Under the pieces are notes generated by a model that made no database searches, was not told where the DNA came from, and worked only from the letters and a program-made list of their open reading frames with translations. The position numbers and the translations under genes are program-made. From Paramecium sonneborni (taxonomy: Eukaryota; Ciliophora; Oligohymenophorea; Peniculida; Parameciidae): DNA of 64,000 nt. How positions within the stretch are numbered: position 1 is the first letter of the stretch; each line of letters opens with the position of its first letter. Below, in pieces: positions 25,986 through 38,621 of the stretch. The stretch covers positions 235,441-299,440 of the forward strand of contig CAJJDN010000013.1 in the NCBI GenBank assembly GCA_905182985.1, given 5' to 3'.

Positions 25986-27127
25986 ATGAAAAAAACAAAT
26001 TAAAAAACTAATGATAATAATTTGAATAATTTAAATGGAGGAGGTTTTGGAGCTCGACCAAAAACATTGCTTTGTACAGAATAAAGTCATTTATAGGCAC
26101 AATATGTGGAAGAGAATTTGGAACAGCATCTCTTGATATTCATCAAAAAACTTGTATAATAAAATATTAAAATGACCTCATGAATATGGATCCTGGACAT
26201 AGAAAATAGATGCCTACAAGTAATAATAAATTAATTAATTTAATAGCTTAGTAAGTTTTATAAAAATTAGACTAAGAAAAGTAGTATAGATAATAAGGTG
26301 GTACAAAGGTTGGATAAAAGTCATAACAAGTTTTATATGAATAGCCTTAATAAGTTATGGCTCTTGTTGGAGTAAGATAGATTTAAATAAAAATAATAGT
26401 GCAGAAAATGTGGAAGAAGATTTAATCCTGATAGAATCAGAAAACATGAATCTGTTTGTATAGGACCTGAACCAGATATTTAAAAAATAAAAGAATAATA
26501 ATAAGAATAGAATAAAAGGGCTGCAAAATATTTAAAGCCAAAAAAAACTGGTAAATGGAAATAAGAACATCTGGAATTTTAATAGGCTTTGAGAGAAATG
26601 AGGAAAGTTAGATAATAAGAAATATCAGAAGGTAGAGTAAATCCTTTTGGACATTAATAGTATGGTTAATCTTATGGAACATAAAATAAGTAGATACCAA
26701 CAAAATATGGTAAAGGAAATTAATATCAATAAAATTATAATAATCGACCTTAATAATAATAATAAAAATAATCATATTAATAATAATAGTTTAATTAAAA
26801 AGGTTATTCATAAAGTGTTAAAACAACTCATAAGTAGCCTAATTTTGAATAATAATAGACAAAAATGTTATAAAAATCTCCAATATCTCAAATTACCTAA
26901 AAATAATAATATTAATAACCTATAAAAAGCTCATATAATGATGTTGGTTATGGAAGGCCTGCTTATAATGGTGGTGGAGCATGTAAATAATTAATTATTA
27001 ATTAGCTTACTAAATTGCTCACTCAAATGTTAGTACATTTAGTTTATTTACATAGGATGGATAACCAAAAAACTATGATAATTATTAAAAAAATAATCCT
27101 TATGCAAAAAAGAATGGGTTATATTGA
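25986..27127 (+). CDS. Zinc finger C2HC-type protein (ZC2HC1-like)
   Basis: Two C2HC zinc knuckles are present, each crossed by an intron. The first reads CTICGREFGTASLDIHQKTC after removal of a 23-nt intron. The second reads CRKCGRRFNPDRIRKHESVC after a 28-nt intron (GTAAGATAG..AATAATAG). Both fit C-x2-C-x12-H-x4-C of the ZC2HC1/FAM164 family. They are followed by a basic helix (KTGKWKQEHLEFQQALREMRKVR) and a long Gln/Asn/Tyr-rich tail with repeated QQ and NN runs. A further 23-nt intron lies in the tail. Members of this family are associated with cilia and are common in ciliates, but the molecular role is not well established. Length is about 355 residues. Confidence 0.82.
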
Positions 27128-27305
27128 TTATTAAGAATAATAACAATTAATTTACTCTACATTACTTTTCTTATTTATAAATATAACAATTACATCAATT
27201 ATTATATAATAATAACATTATTTTAGATTCAATTATCTTTTTAATTGGAATTAAACACAAAATTCACAAGAATTTAAATAATTAAATTGTGAGTTTATTT
27301 ATATT

Positions 27306-28698
27306 ATGTTTATTTTTAAATTGCGGTATTATAATTCCTCAATTTTAACAGAACTAAATGCACGTTTTGGACTATTAAAGAAAGGGATGACAGTGATTGA
27401 ATTGGGTTCTGGATCAGTACAAATTTACTTAATTTAGGGTCTTTGGACATAAACTTTAAGAAAAGCTATTGGTTCTAATAGAGATGATCCAAAAATATTT
27501 GCAATAGATGAAGTTTAATTACCAAATAGATTTAAAGATGGAGTAGTTTTTATTTAAGGAGAAATAGAAAAAAAGGAAACATTAATGTAGCTATAAAAAC
27601 AACTTGATTTAAAACCTGTTGATTTGGTATGAAATAAATAAATAAATAATATAGATAATATCAAATTTAGAAAGTAGAAGTTAGAATGATAGAGATATTG
27701 ATAATTTTGAATAAATTCGATTAAATAGAATAGCATTAAATATTGCTTTAAAAACTTTAAAAACAGGTGGAACTATGTTAATTAAAGCAAGAGATGGTTT
27801 ACCTGAAGAATAAAACTAAAAATTTATTAGCCTTTTTTTTCGAGAATTAATTAAGGTGAGACCATTAACTGTTTAGCTAGATTTTATTAAACATTATTAT
27901 TTAGGTTTAGGATTTAAATAAAGAGACGAATATTTGAAATATCCAACTTTTTTTTAAAAAGTTCTAAATTTTTAGGATGGTGAATTATTAGAAGAAGAAA
28001 TTCCTCCAAGCTTTTAAACATAAGCTGAAAGAGATTTAGAAATATTAGAATTTTTACAATATGCTTCACAACATTAAATTGCTGTTACTTAAAGTTAAAT
28101 AGATGAAATTAAATAGAATCCAAGATATAAAAATTTAGATTGGGAAAAATATCCACTTTTTATAGTTCCAGGTCCTTTGACAGAATATTAAGAATAAATG
28201 ATCTTAATTGCAAGATATAATGGAAAATTAAGTTTTACTCCAAATACTAATTCAGTTGAATAAGATATTAAAGAAGGCTAAGAAATTATAAATAAAATAG
28301 AAAGAGCACTTCAAACGGATGAGAAATCAAGTGAATTATTAGAAGAAGGAGAAATTTTAGGTCAAGAGATTAAAGAAGAAGATGAAGAAATAAAATTAAT
28401 GAAAGAAAAAATGAAAAATATAGAAAAAGAAGAATTGATTAAAAAAATGAAAAAAGAAGATTTAAATAAATTAAATAATTGGCTAAATGAATCTACTCTC
28501 AAATTTATTTCATCAAATTATAAAGGAGCTACACCAGAAAAGATTATATAAGATGAAATTGCTAAAGGAAATGTAACTAAAGAAGAATTACTAGAATATT
28601 TTGAGACTAACGAAAAAACTTTAATGGAAAAAGCTAATAGAGATTATGAAAATCGTAACCTATTTCATTAAAATAATAGATTTGTTAAAAAAAGCTGA
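27306..28698 (+). CDS. FtsJ-like RNA methyltransferase fold with altered catalytic residues
   Basis: The N-terminal 190 residues resemble the FtsJ/RrmJ 2'-O-methyltransferase fold: LKKGMTVIELGSGS (SAM motif I), IFAIDEVQLP, then LNIALKTLKTGGTMLIKARDG, where the Lys of the family's K-D-K-E tetrad is kept. The expected SDM/SDL Asp falls in IISNLES (Asn instead), the SRAAYKL lysine is not obvious at the N-terminus, and the final SSE is replaced by IKHYYLGLGFK. So it may have lost activity or changed substrate. A 28-nt intron (GTATGAAATAAATAA..AATATAG) separates the two halves of the domain. The last 250 residues are acidic coiled coil, not usual for FtsJ, so it may be a structural rRNA-processing factor. 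Confidence 0.65.
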
Positions 28699-28820
28699 TA
28701 AAATAAACTAAAAAATGACTAAAGAACATAGATAAGAATATTTTAACCGAAAAAAAGTACTTAAGACTAGGAGACAATGAAATCATTTTATTTTTATAAA
28801 TCTTTAATAAATAATTTTTT

Positions 28821-31800
28821 ATGCTTATTATAATGTAAGATGGAGCTCCCTATCATAATTATAGGCAAACAGAATAAGATACTTAATATTAAGATGTAAC
28901 CAATCGAGAATAAGAAATGAGAAACAGAAATTAAATATTAAAATCAAGAAGTGGCATTATCAGATTCACTATACCAGAAACTGAAGAAGCTACAGAATTA
29001 AGCCAACTTCTTAATTAAAATGGAATATAACCTATTATTGAACCATAAAGTTTTTTTCAAAAAATTTAACAAAAATACAATGATTTTGAAGAAAAATTTG
29101 AGTCCTATTGCACTTGTAGAATTCTGTAATAAAATTTAAGTTTTAGTCTTAATTAATTAATTATAACGATAGTGTATTGGAGTACTTTCTTTAGTGTTCT
29201 ATCAGAATCTATAGTAAAATACAAATTTAATATTAGGCAATCCAAAATAGTTAAATAATAGAAAATGATAAAATACGTTAATAACTAGCTCAATAACTAC
29301 CTGTATATGCTTTTTTATATACAATATCATCATAAATGTATTAATTTTAATAAATTTAGATGCTAGTAGAGAAAAGAATTTTTTTTATGGATAGTGTTAT
29401 TTGGCGGTTTGATAATTACCCCTACTTTCGTTTTGATAGGATATCATCTTAATTTATTTGGAAATCATGAGGGATTTTCAGAAGATTATATAGGAGTCGG
29501 TTATTGCATATTAAGTATTTCAATTTTTATAAACTCTCTTGTAAACAGAGGACTTTTATATTTCATTCAAAAAGTATCTTCAGCACTTATTGCTACATTA
29601 TTTAATTGTAGCTTTTGTGTTTTAATTTCATATTTTATTCTATTTAAAATAGTAGCATTTATATTGCTAATTTAATCAACCAAAATGGAGGATATAATGG
29701 ATAATATCACTTCTATAATTGCTCCATCAACGTTTTTAGTAATTTTTGGTTTTTCTTTTTTTTTATTAAGAGGTTTATTCTATTTGAGATAAAAGACAAT
29801 TAAGTAAGATTTATATTAGCTATCATTATATAAATATGCAGATGAATAAATTAAAGAAGAATATTTGAATTATAAAATGAATAAGAAAGCAAAAAATATA
29901 TTTAAAAAATTAAAACTAGAATATATTGTTCCAATTTTTATTTCAATATGTTATGCTACAATTGAGATTATTTGCTACATTTATTTAATTTTAGGATTAT
30001 AATCATATGAATTTGAATAAATCATCACTTTTGGTTTTTTACTTATAGGTACACCTATTTTTATGATACTTGGAATTGTTATTAGTAATTCAAGAATAAA
30101 GAAATCAAATTTATATTTATTTACATCTTTACTATTTAGTGTTATTTTAAGTGTAATATGTATTAAAGTATGGAGTTTAACTTTTGAAATTTAATATATA
30201 AAGTCTATTTCAAGACTAATTGGTATTTGTCCATTAATTATATCTTTGATGTGGCTTACAGTAGCATTTTTTAGATCTGAAAAGAAATATTAAAAGCTCT
30301 TTGTAATGTTTTTTTCTTGTTTTTCATTTGCTTTACCATTAGGAATCTTTTTAACATTTTAAGCATATTTCGATGATGAAAATTTTTACATAGCTGCTAT
30401 TGTTTTAATTTGCATAGGCATAATTCCAATTATATTTCTTATTATTTATTATCTTATTGTCGTAATAATATATCTGATAAAATTGCCATAACAAGCAGAA
30501 AAATTGTTATTTTATGCATATGAGTATGTAAACTTAAAAAATTATGGAGTGTGGTATAATTCTATCTGCTATATATTATCATTTTATTTCATATGTTATT
30601 TTGCTTGGAATGAACCAATCACAGCAACTGGAACAAAAAAAGGAACTGTAATATATAATTTTATTCTAATAGATAATTGGTTTATTGAGTATTCACTCTA
30701 TTTTATTTATTCTAACAAATCATGCTTTATCTTTTGAAGCCAAAGAGAAAAAGCCAGATATTGATGAAATAATACCTTCTTCATAAAAATTATTAAATAG
30801 AGTTTAAGACAGTACATTAATAGGTATATTACTTCCACTTATAGTCTTATTACCAATAGGTGTATCTGTAGATAATGAGGTAACTAAAAATGCATTAATA
30901 GCAAATGCAATAGGTTTACCTTTATCATTTTTATATTATAAATATTAGATTTCTCTAAAACAAGAATCAGTTCTTTATTAAGATTTTATTCAACCACTTG
31001 TTGTTATTTTAGTATGGACATTTATAATTGGTCCAATAGGAACTTTATTTCCAATTTTAGCAGATTATTATGAAAACTCTTCAGAAGAATTTGCTCTATT
31101 TGCATAATTAGCTGTAGCTTATACTATTTTAATTATCATAATTAGTGTAACAATAGTATCAATTTTTTATTCTGTTTTGTTAAACAAAGAATAATTAGAA
31201 ATGAAAAAGAAAGAAGTTCTTAAAGTAGTAATGAAAGAATTTTCAGATAATGGTGTATATGCAACTGAAGAAATTTCATCTTTACTTTTTGTTAGATATG
31301 TTTAACATAGAAATGCAATTAAGTTATAAAATGATTTAATCAAAGGGGATCCAGTAAATATGTATGAACATCCAGATCCATCAGAAAATAAAAACATTAA
31401 AAATATTCTTGTTACAAAATAAGATTATGAAAATAAAATGAAATTAGAATAGCTTAAAGAAAGAAAACGACAAAGTTCTAGAAAGACTATAACTGCATCG
31501 ATAGATAATTAATCTTTATCATCTGCAGATACAACAACGGAATAGAGAGAATAGAGTGGGTTTTTATAAGCAGTATAAGATTGTTTATTCTCATGTTTAT
31601 TGTGTAAATTAGGCTATTATGAATTAGAAGAAATAGAAAGTTATAAAGTACGCAAAGAAGAAGTAGAAAAAGAAATCAAAAAGGAAAAAATTAGAAGAGA
31701 AAAATAAATAGCATAGAAAATCAGATCACAAAAGAGAAACTCTACTATTTTATAACTTGATAAAATTGAAAATGATTAATTTTTACCTTTAAAAAATACT

Positions 31801-33551
31801 CCTTAACGTTCAAAGAGATTTTGGTCAGCAGTCTATTAATTTTTTAATGAGAAAAATGACTTTACTTTAATTTTAGAGATTTTAGCATTAGAATATGATA
31901 CTTAGACTTTATAGTAATATTAAAGCTTTTAACAAAAGGATGAAAAGTTTACTTTAAATGAAGAAGACTTTGCATTATTAATTTATGATAATTTTAGAGA
32001 AGAGAATTTATCTTATATAGAAATTCTTCAAAAAATAGCAGTAGACAAGTATTCCTATTTTTTATAAGAAATTCCTAATTTAAAATAATTGATAAGAGAT
32101 TAGAATGAAGATGATAGCATATTTTCAAAAGAAATTTTAGACAAAATAAAAAATTTAAAAAATGATGAAAGAAAAAAATTAAATTAAATTATGATTCTAA
32201 GACCAATTTAGGGTTTAAAACAAGATTAAATATAAGAATAGATAAAATAATAAGAATTAGAAGAAATGTATAAGATTTAGATTGAATATTAAATAGAATT
32301 GGATGAATTAAATAAAAAATACAGAATATAAAGAGATCCAAGTGAATGCGAGATAAAATTATGGAAAATTTGTAAAAGTATACATACTTTTATATGGATT
32401 ACACCAAAAAAATATACCTAAAAATTTATGAATTAATTGGCAGATCTTTATAGTAAAATTGCTCCTCTTCAACCAAAAGAAGATCCAATTAATGAAGATT
32501 GGAAGAAAATAGCTCCATTAATATGTAATACTTTAATTGATGAATTTAATAAATTTGATAGGAAGTCTAAAGAATAGGAATTTGATTTTAAACTTACAAT
32601 AACAAATTTTTTAGCTGTGTTTTTAAGATGTTATGATTTATATGGATTAATAACATTAGCATTTGATTCTTAAGTTGGATGGTTGGGAAATAAATCTGAA
32701 TTCAAACCTATAAAAATGGTTGATTATTCAGCAATTTGGAGTGAATATAACTTTTTCTTTTTTATGGCTATGGTGATGAGTATTGCTTATATAGTTTTAG
32801 GAATATAAGCTAGTAAATAAATAGCTGATAATTCTTTTGGTTATGATTAGGATGGATAAATAGCAGGAATTAAAAGTTTAAGATTTTGGCTTAGTAAAAC
32901 CATATAAATTATAAGTGGTTAATTTATATTTGTAATGAAAACCTATATTGATGCTTTTATTTGTGATTACAGTGAATATCCATATACTTTGGTAAGACAG
33001 CCATCTGTAGAGTGTATGAGTGATTTCCATTTCTTATATATATCTTTAGCAATAATAGGTTGTGGAATATATTACCCTTTATCGACATATTTGTAACCTA
33101 CTTTTTAATTTATGGATCGTTCTTTAGATCTAAAGTATAAATCAAACTTTGTAGTGTTATATATATAGGCTAAATTATTGATTTTAGGATCTAGTTCAGT
33201 ATTTTCAAATTTATAAGAATCAGCATATTAATATTAAATGCTCTTGGCCTTTCTTGTAATGGCTGGATTAGTTTATTTCCATTTTAAACTAAATCCATCT
33301 TACATTAAATGGTTTAATACAGTAGATAGATCAATGTTACTTATTTTATGTTATGTATTTACAATTATTAATAATAGTTCTACTTTGGAGCATTTGTAAT
33401 TATGTTAAGTAAAAGTGTTTATGCTGGTTGGGCAATATCTTTAACATTAACTGTTGTTACCTTGGCATATCTATTATATTTCTTAATTAAAGAATACAGA
33501 ACATATAGAAACATCAAAGTAAACTAAGTGAGACCAGTTGTGGAATAATGA
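28821..33551 (+). CDS. Giant multi-pass membrane protein (unknown)
   Basis: About 1,530 residues. After a 100-residue polar head, at least 15 hydrophobic segments occur in two blocks. The first (about 29360-31190) includes LFGGLIITPTFVLIGYHL and a TGTKKGTV loop. The second, at the C-terminus (about 32740-33540), includes YFGAFVIMLSKSV and ISLTLTVVTLAYLLYFL. Between them lie about 500 residues of charged coiled coil and helical domain (for example KRFWSAVYQFFNEKNDFTLILEILALEYDTQ). A 23-nt intron (GTATTTACAATTATTAATAATAG, about 33357-33379) is needed just before the last exon. Ciliates have several such large channel-like or receptor-like proteins, but no named family could be assigned. The start at 28821 or the in-frame ATG at 28833 are both possible. 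The last exon is repeated at 34524-34702 through the assembly overlap. Confidence 0.75.
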
Positions 33552-34489
33552 ATTCTAAATTGAAGTTAGAGATCTTATTATTATTAATTATGAAAATCTT
33601 ATTTTCAATATTTATAAATTATTCAAGAAGAAAGATTACTTTTTATTAAATACTTTCTTTATTAATTATAAATACTCATTCCAATAATTTAGGAGATTTT
33701 CTAGGTTTAGCATTTTTACCTACTTATTGAACTAGTATTATTTTGCTTTTTTGTTAGGTATTGAAATCTAAAATGATAATTTTATAATAATATTTTTATA
33801 ATTATATGTATTTTTACCTTTTTCACTTTGATTCTAAAATTGAAATCAAAACCTATTTCAATTAATTATCTATTCATAATCATTAAACTAAATTCTTTCT
33901 ACCAATAAACAAAATCATTAAAAATAACCAATGTTACTTAATTAATAACTTCAGGCCTCTTTTGCTTCTTAAGTATTCCTCGTTATTGTTTCTTCTTTAT
34001 TTAAAATAGCAATTCTCAGAGTACTAAAGATAATTATTTTATCTTTGAATATTTGCATTATAAATATATGTTCCTACATTAGGTAACGCATATATGTTTC
34101 TGGATATCCTTAATCTTTAAAAAAAAATAGAAATATTTCTAATAACAATATTCAGTTATAAGAGGAAGTATTTTAGATTTTAATGTATTTCAAAATAAAA
34201 TTCATATAAGGTCCTTCAGATTGTAAAGCTTATAAAAAATCATCTTTATATTCTAATAAGAAATGAAATCCATTTTTAATAACATCTCTAATTTCATTTC
34301 CTCTTAATTTTAAAGAATAGCTAAATAATTTATTTAAGCTTTTAAAAATATCATCAAAAATATCTATAATTTTATATTAGGCTTGAGTATTATAATTTGA
34401 TATTATTTCAAGTGTAGATTATTTTAATATAGCAGAGTCAGCTAATTTTAATTCATAATTGATATCTTCTGCTTCAGCAATTCCAAATA
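33373..34489. repeat. First copy of 1,117-bp direct repeat beside an N run
   Basis: Matches 34524-35640 by eye, with 34 N (34490-34523) between. It contains the last exon of the membrane protein and, on the minus strand, the 3' part of the gene starting at 35857. Interpreted as unmerged contig overlap. Confidence 0.9.
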
Positions 34490-34523
34490 NNNNNNNNNNN
34501 NNNNNNNNNNNNNNNNNNNNNNN

Positions 34524-35640
34524 AATAGTTCTACTTTGGAGCATTTGTAATTATGTTAAGTAAAAGTGTTTATGCTGGTTGGGCAATATCTTTAACATTA
34601 ACTGTTGTTACCTTGGCATATCTATTATATTTCTTAATTAAAGAATACAGAACATATAGAAACATCAAAGTAAACTAAGTGAGACCAGTTGTGGAATAAT
34701 GAATTCTAAATTGAAGTTAGAGATCTTATTATTATTAATTATGAAAATCTTATTTTCAATATTTATAAATTATTCAAGAAGAAAGATTACTTTTTATTAA
34801 ATACTTTCTTTATTAATTATAAATACTCATTCCAATAATTTAGGAGATTTTCTAGGTTTAGCATTTTTACCTACTTATTGAACTAGTATTATTTTGCTTT
34901 TTTGTTAGGTATTGAAATCTAAAATGATAATTTTATAATAATATTTTTATAATTATATGTATTTTTACCTTTTTCACTTTGATTCTAAAATTGAAATCAA
35001 AACCTATTTCAATTAATTATCTATTCATAATCATTAAACTAAATTCTTTCTACCAATAAACAAAATCATTAAAAATAACCAATGTTACTTAATTAATAAC
35101 TTCAGGCCTCTTTTGCTTCTTAAGTATTCCTCGTTATTGTTTCTTCTTTATTTAAAATAGCAATTCTCAGAGTACTAAAGATAATTATTTTATCTTTGAA
35201 TATTTGCATTATAAATATATGTTCCTACATTAGGTAACGCATATATGTTTCTGGATATCCTTAATCTTTAAAAAAAAATAGAAATATTTCTAATAACAAT
35301 ATTCAGTTATAAGAGGAAGTATTTTAGATTTTAATGTATTTCAAAATAAAATTCATATAAGGTCCTTCAGATTGTAAAGCTTATAAAAAATCATCTTTAT
35401 ATTCTAATAAGAAATGAAATCCATTTTTAATAACATCTCTAATTTCATTTCCTCTTAATTTTAAAGAATAGCTAAATAATTTATTTAAGCTTTTAAAAAT
35501 ATCATCAAAAATATCTATAATTTTATATTAGGCTTGAGTATTATAATTTGATATTATTTCAAGTGTAGATTATTTTAATATAGCAGAGTCAGCTAATTTT
35601 AATTCATAATTGATATCTTCTGCTTCAGCAATTCCAAATA
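34524..35640. repeat. Second copy of 1,117-bp direct repeat beside an N run
   Basis: Same sequence as 33373-34489. It begins inside the last exon of the membrane protein, repeating its stop at 34700-34702, and continues into the minus-strand gene of 35303-35857. Between that gene and the membrane-protein stop lies about 600 bp of AT-rich sequence without a convincing gene, apart from a 66-codon open stretch directly after the TGA at 35303. Confidence 0.9.
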
Positions 35641-35857
35641 TTGTTACATCATAAATCCTAACCATATCTTAAATAATTTTAAAGGTTCCAATTTATTTAG
35701 CCATTTTTTCATCAACTAAAATATAACTATTACAAAAATAACCGTTAGACCATAATTAAGAGTGATCAATAATATACTCATTTTTTATTTTAAATACTCC
35801 ATATCCACATTCTAGTAATTCAAATGAGTTAGATTAAAAATCCATTATTTCTCTCAT
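35303..35857 (-). CDS. Hypothetical 184-residue protein
   Basis: An uninterrupted frame of 185 codons from ATG 35857 to TGA at 35303-35305. The product mixes acidic and hydrophobic stretches (LECGYGVFKIKNEYIIDHSQ, then helical KIIDIFDDIFKSLNKLFSYS) and ends without a recognised motif. The same frame stays open for 66 further codons after the TGA, to a second TGA at 35102, and reads like protein, so the gene may once have been longer or the TGA may be an error. Copy 1 of the assembly repeat holds the 3' part again (34152-34489). No family recognised. Confidence 0.55.
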
Positions 35858-35949
35858 TTATATTGAACAAAATAAAATTTAATTTCTATGTTAAAATTGC
35901 ATCTTCAAATATTATTTTTAATTATTTTTTTTTATTAATATATATTCTT

Positions 35950-36610
35950 ATGTGTTAAAACCTTCTTCTATGAGAATAAAAAATATTAAATTGTAATATA
36001 AATAAGTGTAATGCCATTCAATAGATGAATTGAAATAAGGATATTTATCTATAGTAACAAAATTCCTCCTCCAATCTACAGAAGATCTAAAAGATAGCAA
36101 AATTCTTTAGCATGAAATGGGAAAAAATGAATCACATAAACTGGATTAATAAATTTAGGTATCTTTTCTTATTTAATATTCATTTAAAGTAAGGATTAGT
36201 ATTAAATTTTATTTGATAATTCAGCTCCTGATTAATATAATTTATTTATAATTTATTAATATATCTAAATCCCATTATAGTTTGTTAGGAACAGCACTTA
36301 TAGGCATTTCTGTACAATCATAAGCAAATGGTAAAAGAACATTTTAACTTTAAAGTCCTTGCAATGAAATAACATTTAGTAAAAAAAAGTAGTTATATTT
36401 CTTTTTGATAAATAAGGGAATAAAAAAGTTAGGACCGTTTTCTTTCTCTCATGTATTATGTAGATTTGAATAGAAAAATTATTTTTCTGCTCATTTTTCT
36501 TAGATTATTATTCAATAGATCTCAAAATACACAATCTTAAAAACCTTTGTTCTTAATCCATAAATGAAAATGTAGTTTTTAAATAGAAATATCTAGCTTT
36601 TTAGATTGCA
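35950..36610 (-). pseudogene. Decayed leucyl-tRNA synthetase fragment
   Basis: Pieces of a cytosolic-type leucyl-tRNA synthetase can be read in order but in different frames. First comes a start-like region (ENGPNFFIPLF). Next is LLPFAYDCTEMPISAVPNKL, corresponding to the conserved LFPFxxHCTGMPI segment with Glu in place of Gly. Then IPKFINPVYVIHFFPFHAKEF, then in another frame SSVDWRRNFVTIDKYPYFNSS, which corresponds to the VDWRRSFITTD block. TGA codons and frame shifts separate them, short GT..AG introns do not repair all of them, and most of the gene (HIGH and KMSKS regions) is missing. It looks like a dead copy of a housekeeping gene. Confidence 0.75.
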
Positions 36611-36670
36611 AAAAGCATTTGAAATATAAATAATTTAAGTATAAGAATTCTTTTATTATATTAAATTCTT

Positions 36671-38453
36671 TCATTATATTGAGCAATCATAATTCTAAGG
36701 AATTCTAATATCTCCAGTAACTTTATTTTCTTAGACAATTGATTCTAAAGAAGGGTTTCTTCTTTCAACAACAAGCTCAATTTCATTAGATTTAATAACA
36801 TTATTAAGTATTTTTCCATGACTTTTATCACGTATGAATAATCCAATTCCATCATTATCATTAATATTATTTTCAGTAATATCAGGTCTACTATCCTTTA
36901 ATATCATAATCCCATTGCTTTTATTTTTTTATATTAAATTTCCACTTATTATTGGTACTGCTGTAATACATACTATTCCATCATTCTAAATAAAGAAATA
37001 ACTAATTACATTTTCAGCAATTGTATTTCTAAATATCCAACATCTTCCACATTCAATCAAGAAAATACCTTCGCATCTTCCTCCTAGAATCTTATTTTCA
37101 ACTATAAATGTATCTACAGAGTTGGCACCACCTAAAGCAACATTAGCTTTAATATTATCAGTAATTTCATTTTTTTCAATAACAGCAGATGATGTTTCAA
37201 CTAACAACACCCCTTAACCTAGATTTTTAGATATTTTATTTTTATGAATTGAAATACGAGCTTCAGTATCTGCTTTAATTCCTGCTTTTTTATTATATCC
37301 TATAAATGTATTAGATTCAATTCTTGTATAGTTATTTTAACCAGTACAATGAATTCCATTTTCCTTATTACCTGATATAGTTTAATTTGATTTAATCTTT
37401 CCATCACATCTTAATTATTCAAATACTTTAGTTAATATTCCATCAGTAAAATTCTTATCAATTTTATTATTAAATATTTAAGGATCAGCAGATAACACTT
37501 CAATTCCTATAACATTTGTTTTAATTTCATTTCCAAATATCTTTGCTCTATTTCCTATACCTACTTTAATTCCAGGTCCTTCATTATTTTCAATTCTACA
37601 TTATTCTATTTATGGAATTGCATCTGCACCTACAACATGTATTCCCACTTTTTTATTTTATATTATTTTGCTATTCATTACTCTAATATTTTTATTAGTA
37701 GGAGCTTATTATATTAATATACCACCATATGTATGATTGTGAACTTTACTATCTTTAATAATCAAATCACCTAATTTTACTAAAATTCCAATTGTTTTAG
37801 CATCCTAATTCTTTGATGAGGTTCCTTTAATTTCACATCTAATAAATAATGCTTCAGCTCCTTAATTAACTGCTATACCAGGTAATATACCTTTAAAAGA
37901 CTTTACAATGAAACTTAAATTCGAATTTTAAAATTTACTTTAATGCAATCAAACAATCTTCCATAAATAATTTGCCTCCATTTAATAATACAACGCAATT
38001 CATATTTGTTTCTATTGGTACTTTACTAACAAATTCTTCATCTGGATTCTATTCTAATCCACCACCTCCATCTTCATGATTTCCAAATAAATGTTTAGCC
38101 ATTTCTTAACCTTCAATTAATTTTTCCAATTCTTCAACTTCTTCACTTGTTCCACTATGAGACATTTTTAATCCTATTAAAGTGCAACGTTCATCTTTTT
38201 TTAAATCTATTAAGATTGTTGGTTACGATGAAACAACTATTATTATGTCTCCAACCTTCTCTTTAGGTTCCAGACGTAATCCAGCTTTATTTATCACTAT
38301 ATTAGATGAATAAAGTCCTGGAGCTATTTTTATTATTGTATTTGGTTCAGCTTTATCTATAGCCTCTTAAATTGTTTTATAGGGACCACTTTCTGAATCA
38401 ACAATTAATTATTGCTTTAAGACACCTTTAATTCCATTATCTTAATGGCTCAT
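36671..38453 (-). CDS. Right-handed beta-helix repeat protein (FBXO11-like)
   Basis: About 590 residues. The N-terminal part (YKTIQEAIDKAEPNTIIKIAPGLY) opens a parallel beta-helix like the carbohydrate-binding and FBXO11 proteins. From about residue 190 a long series of PbH1 units follows, each with the pattern N-x-I-x-x-N-x-x-x-G-I, for example CRIENNEGPGIKVG, NTFIGYNKKAGIKAD and NKISKNLGQGVLL. No F-box was seen at the N-terminus, so membership in an SCF ubiquitin ligase is not supported by this sequence alone. A Gly/acidic linker (HEDGGGGLEQNPDEE) sits near residue 130. At least one short intron lies near 37910. Ends at TGA 36671-36673. Confidence 0.8.
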
Positions 38454-38621
38454 TACAAGTATTAATTATATATTAAATAATCTCAATTTTCAATTTTTCT
38501 TTATTCTTCATTAACATCAAATACTTAAGAAAAAAATTCAATTTATTAATCCTAAATAGATATTAATATAATCTATTCTTTATATTTCTGTTTAATTAAC
38601 TTTTATTAATATAATTTAATT

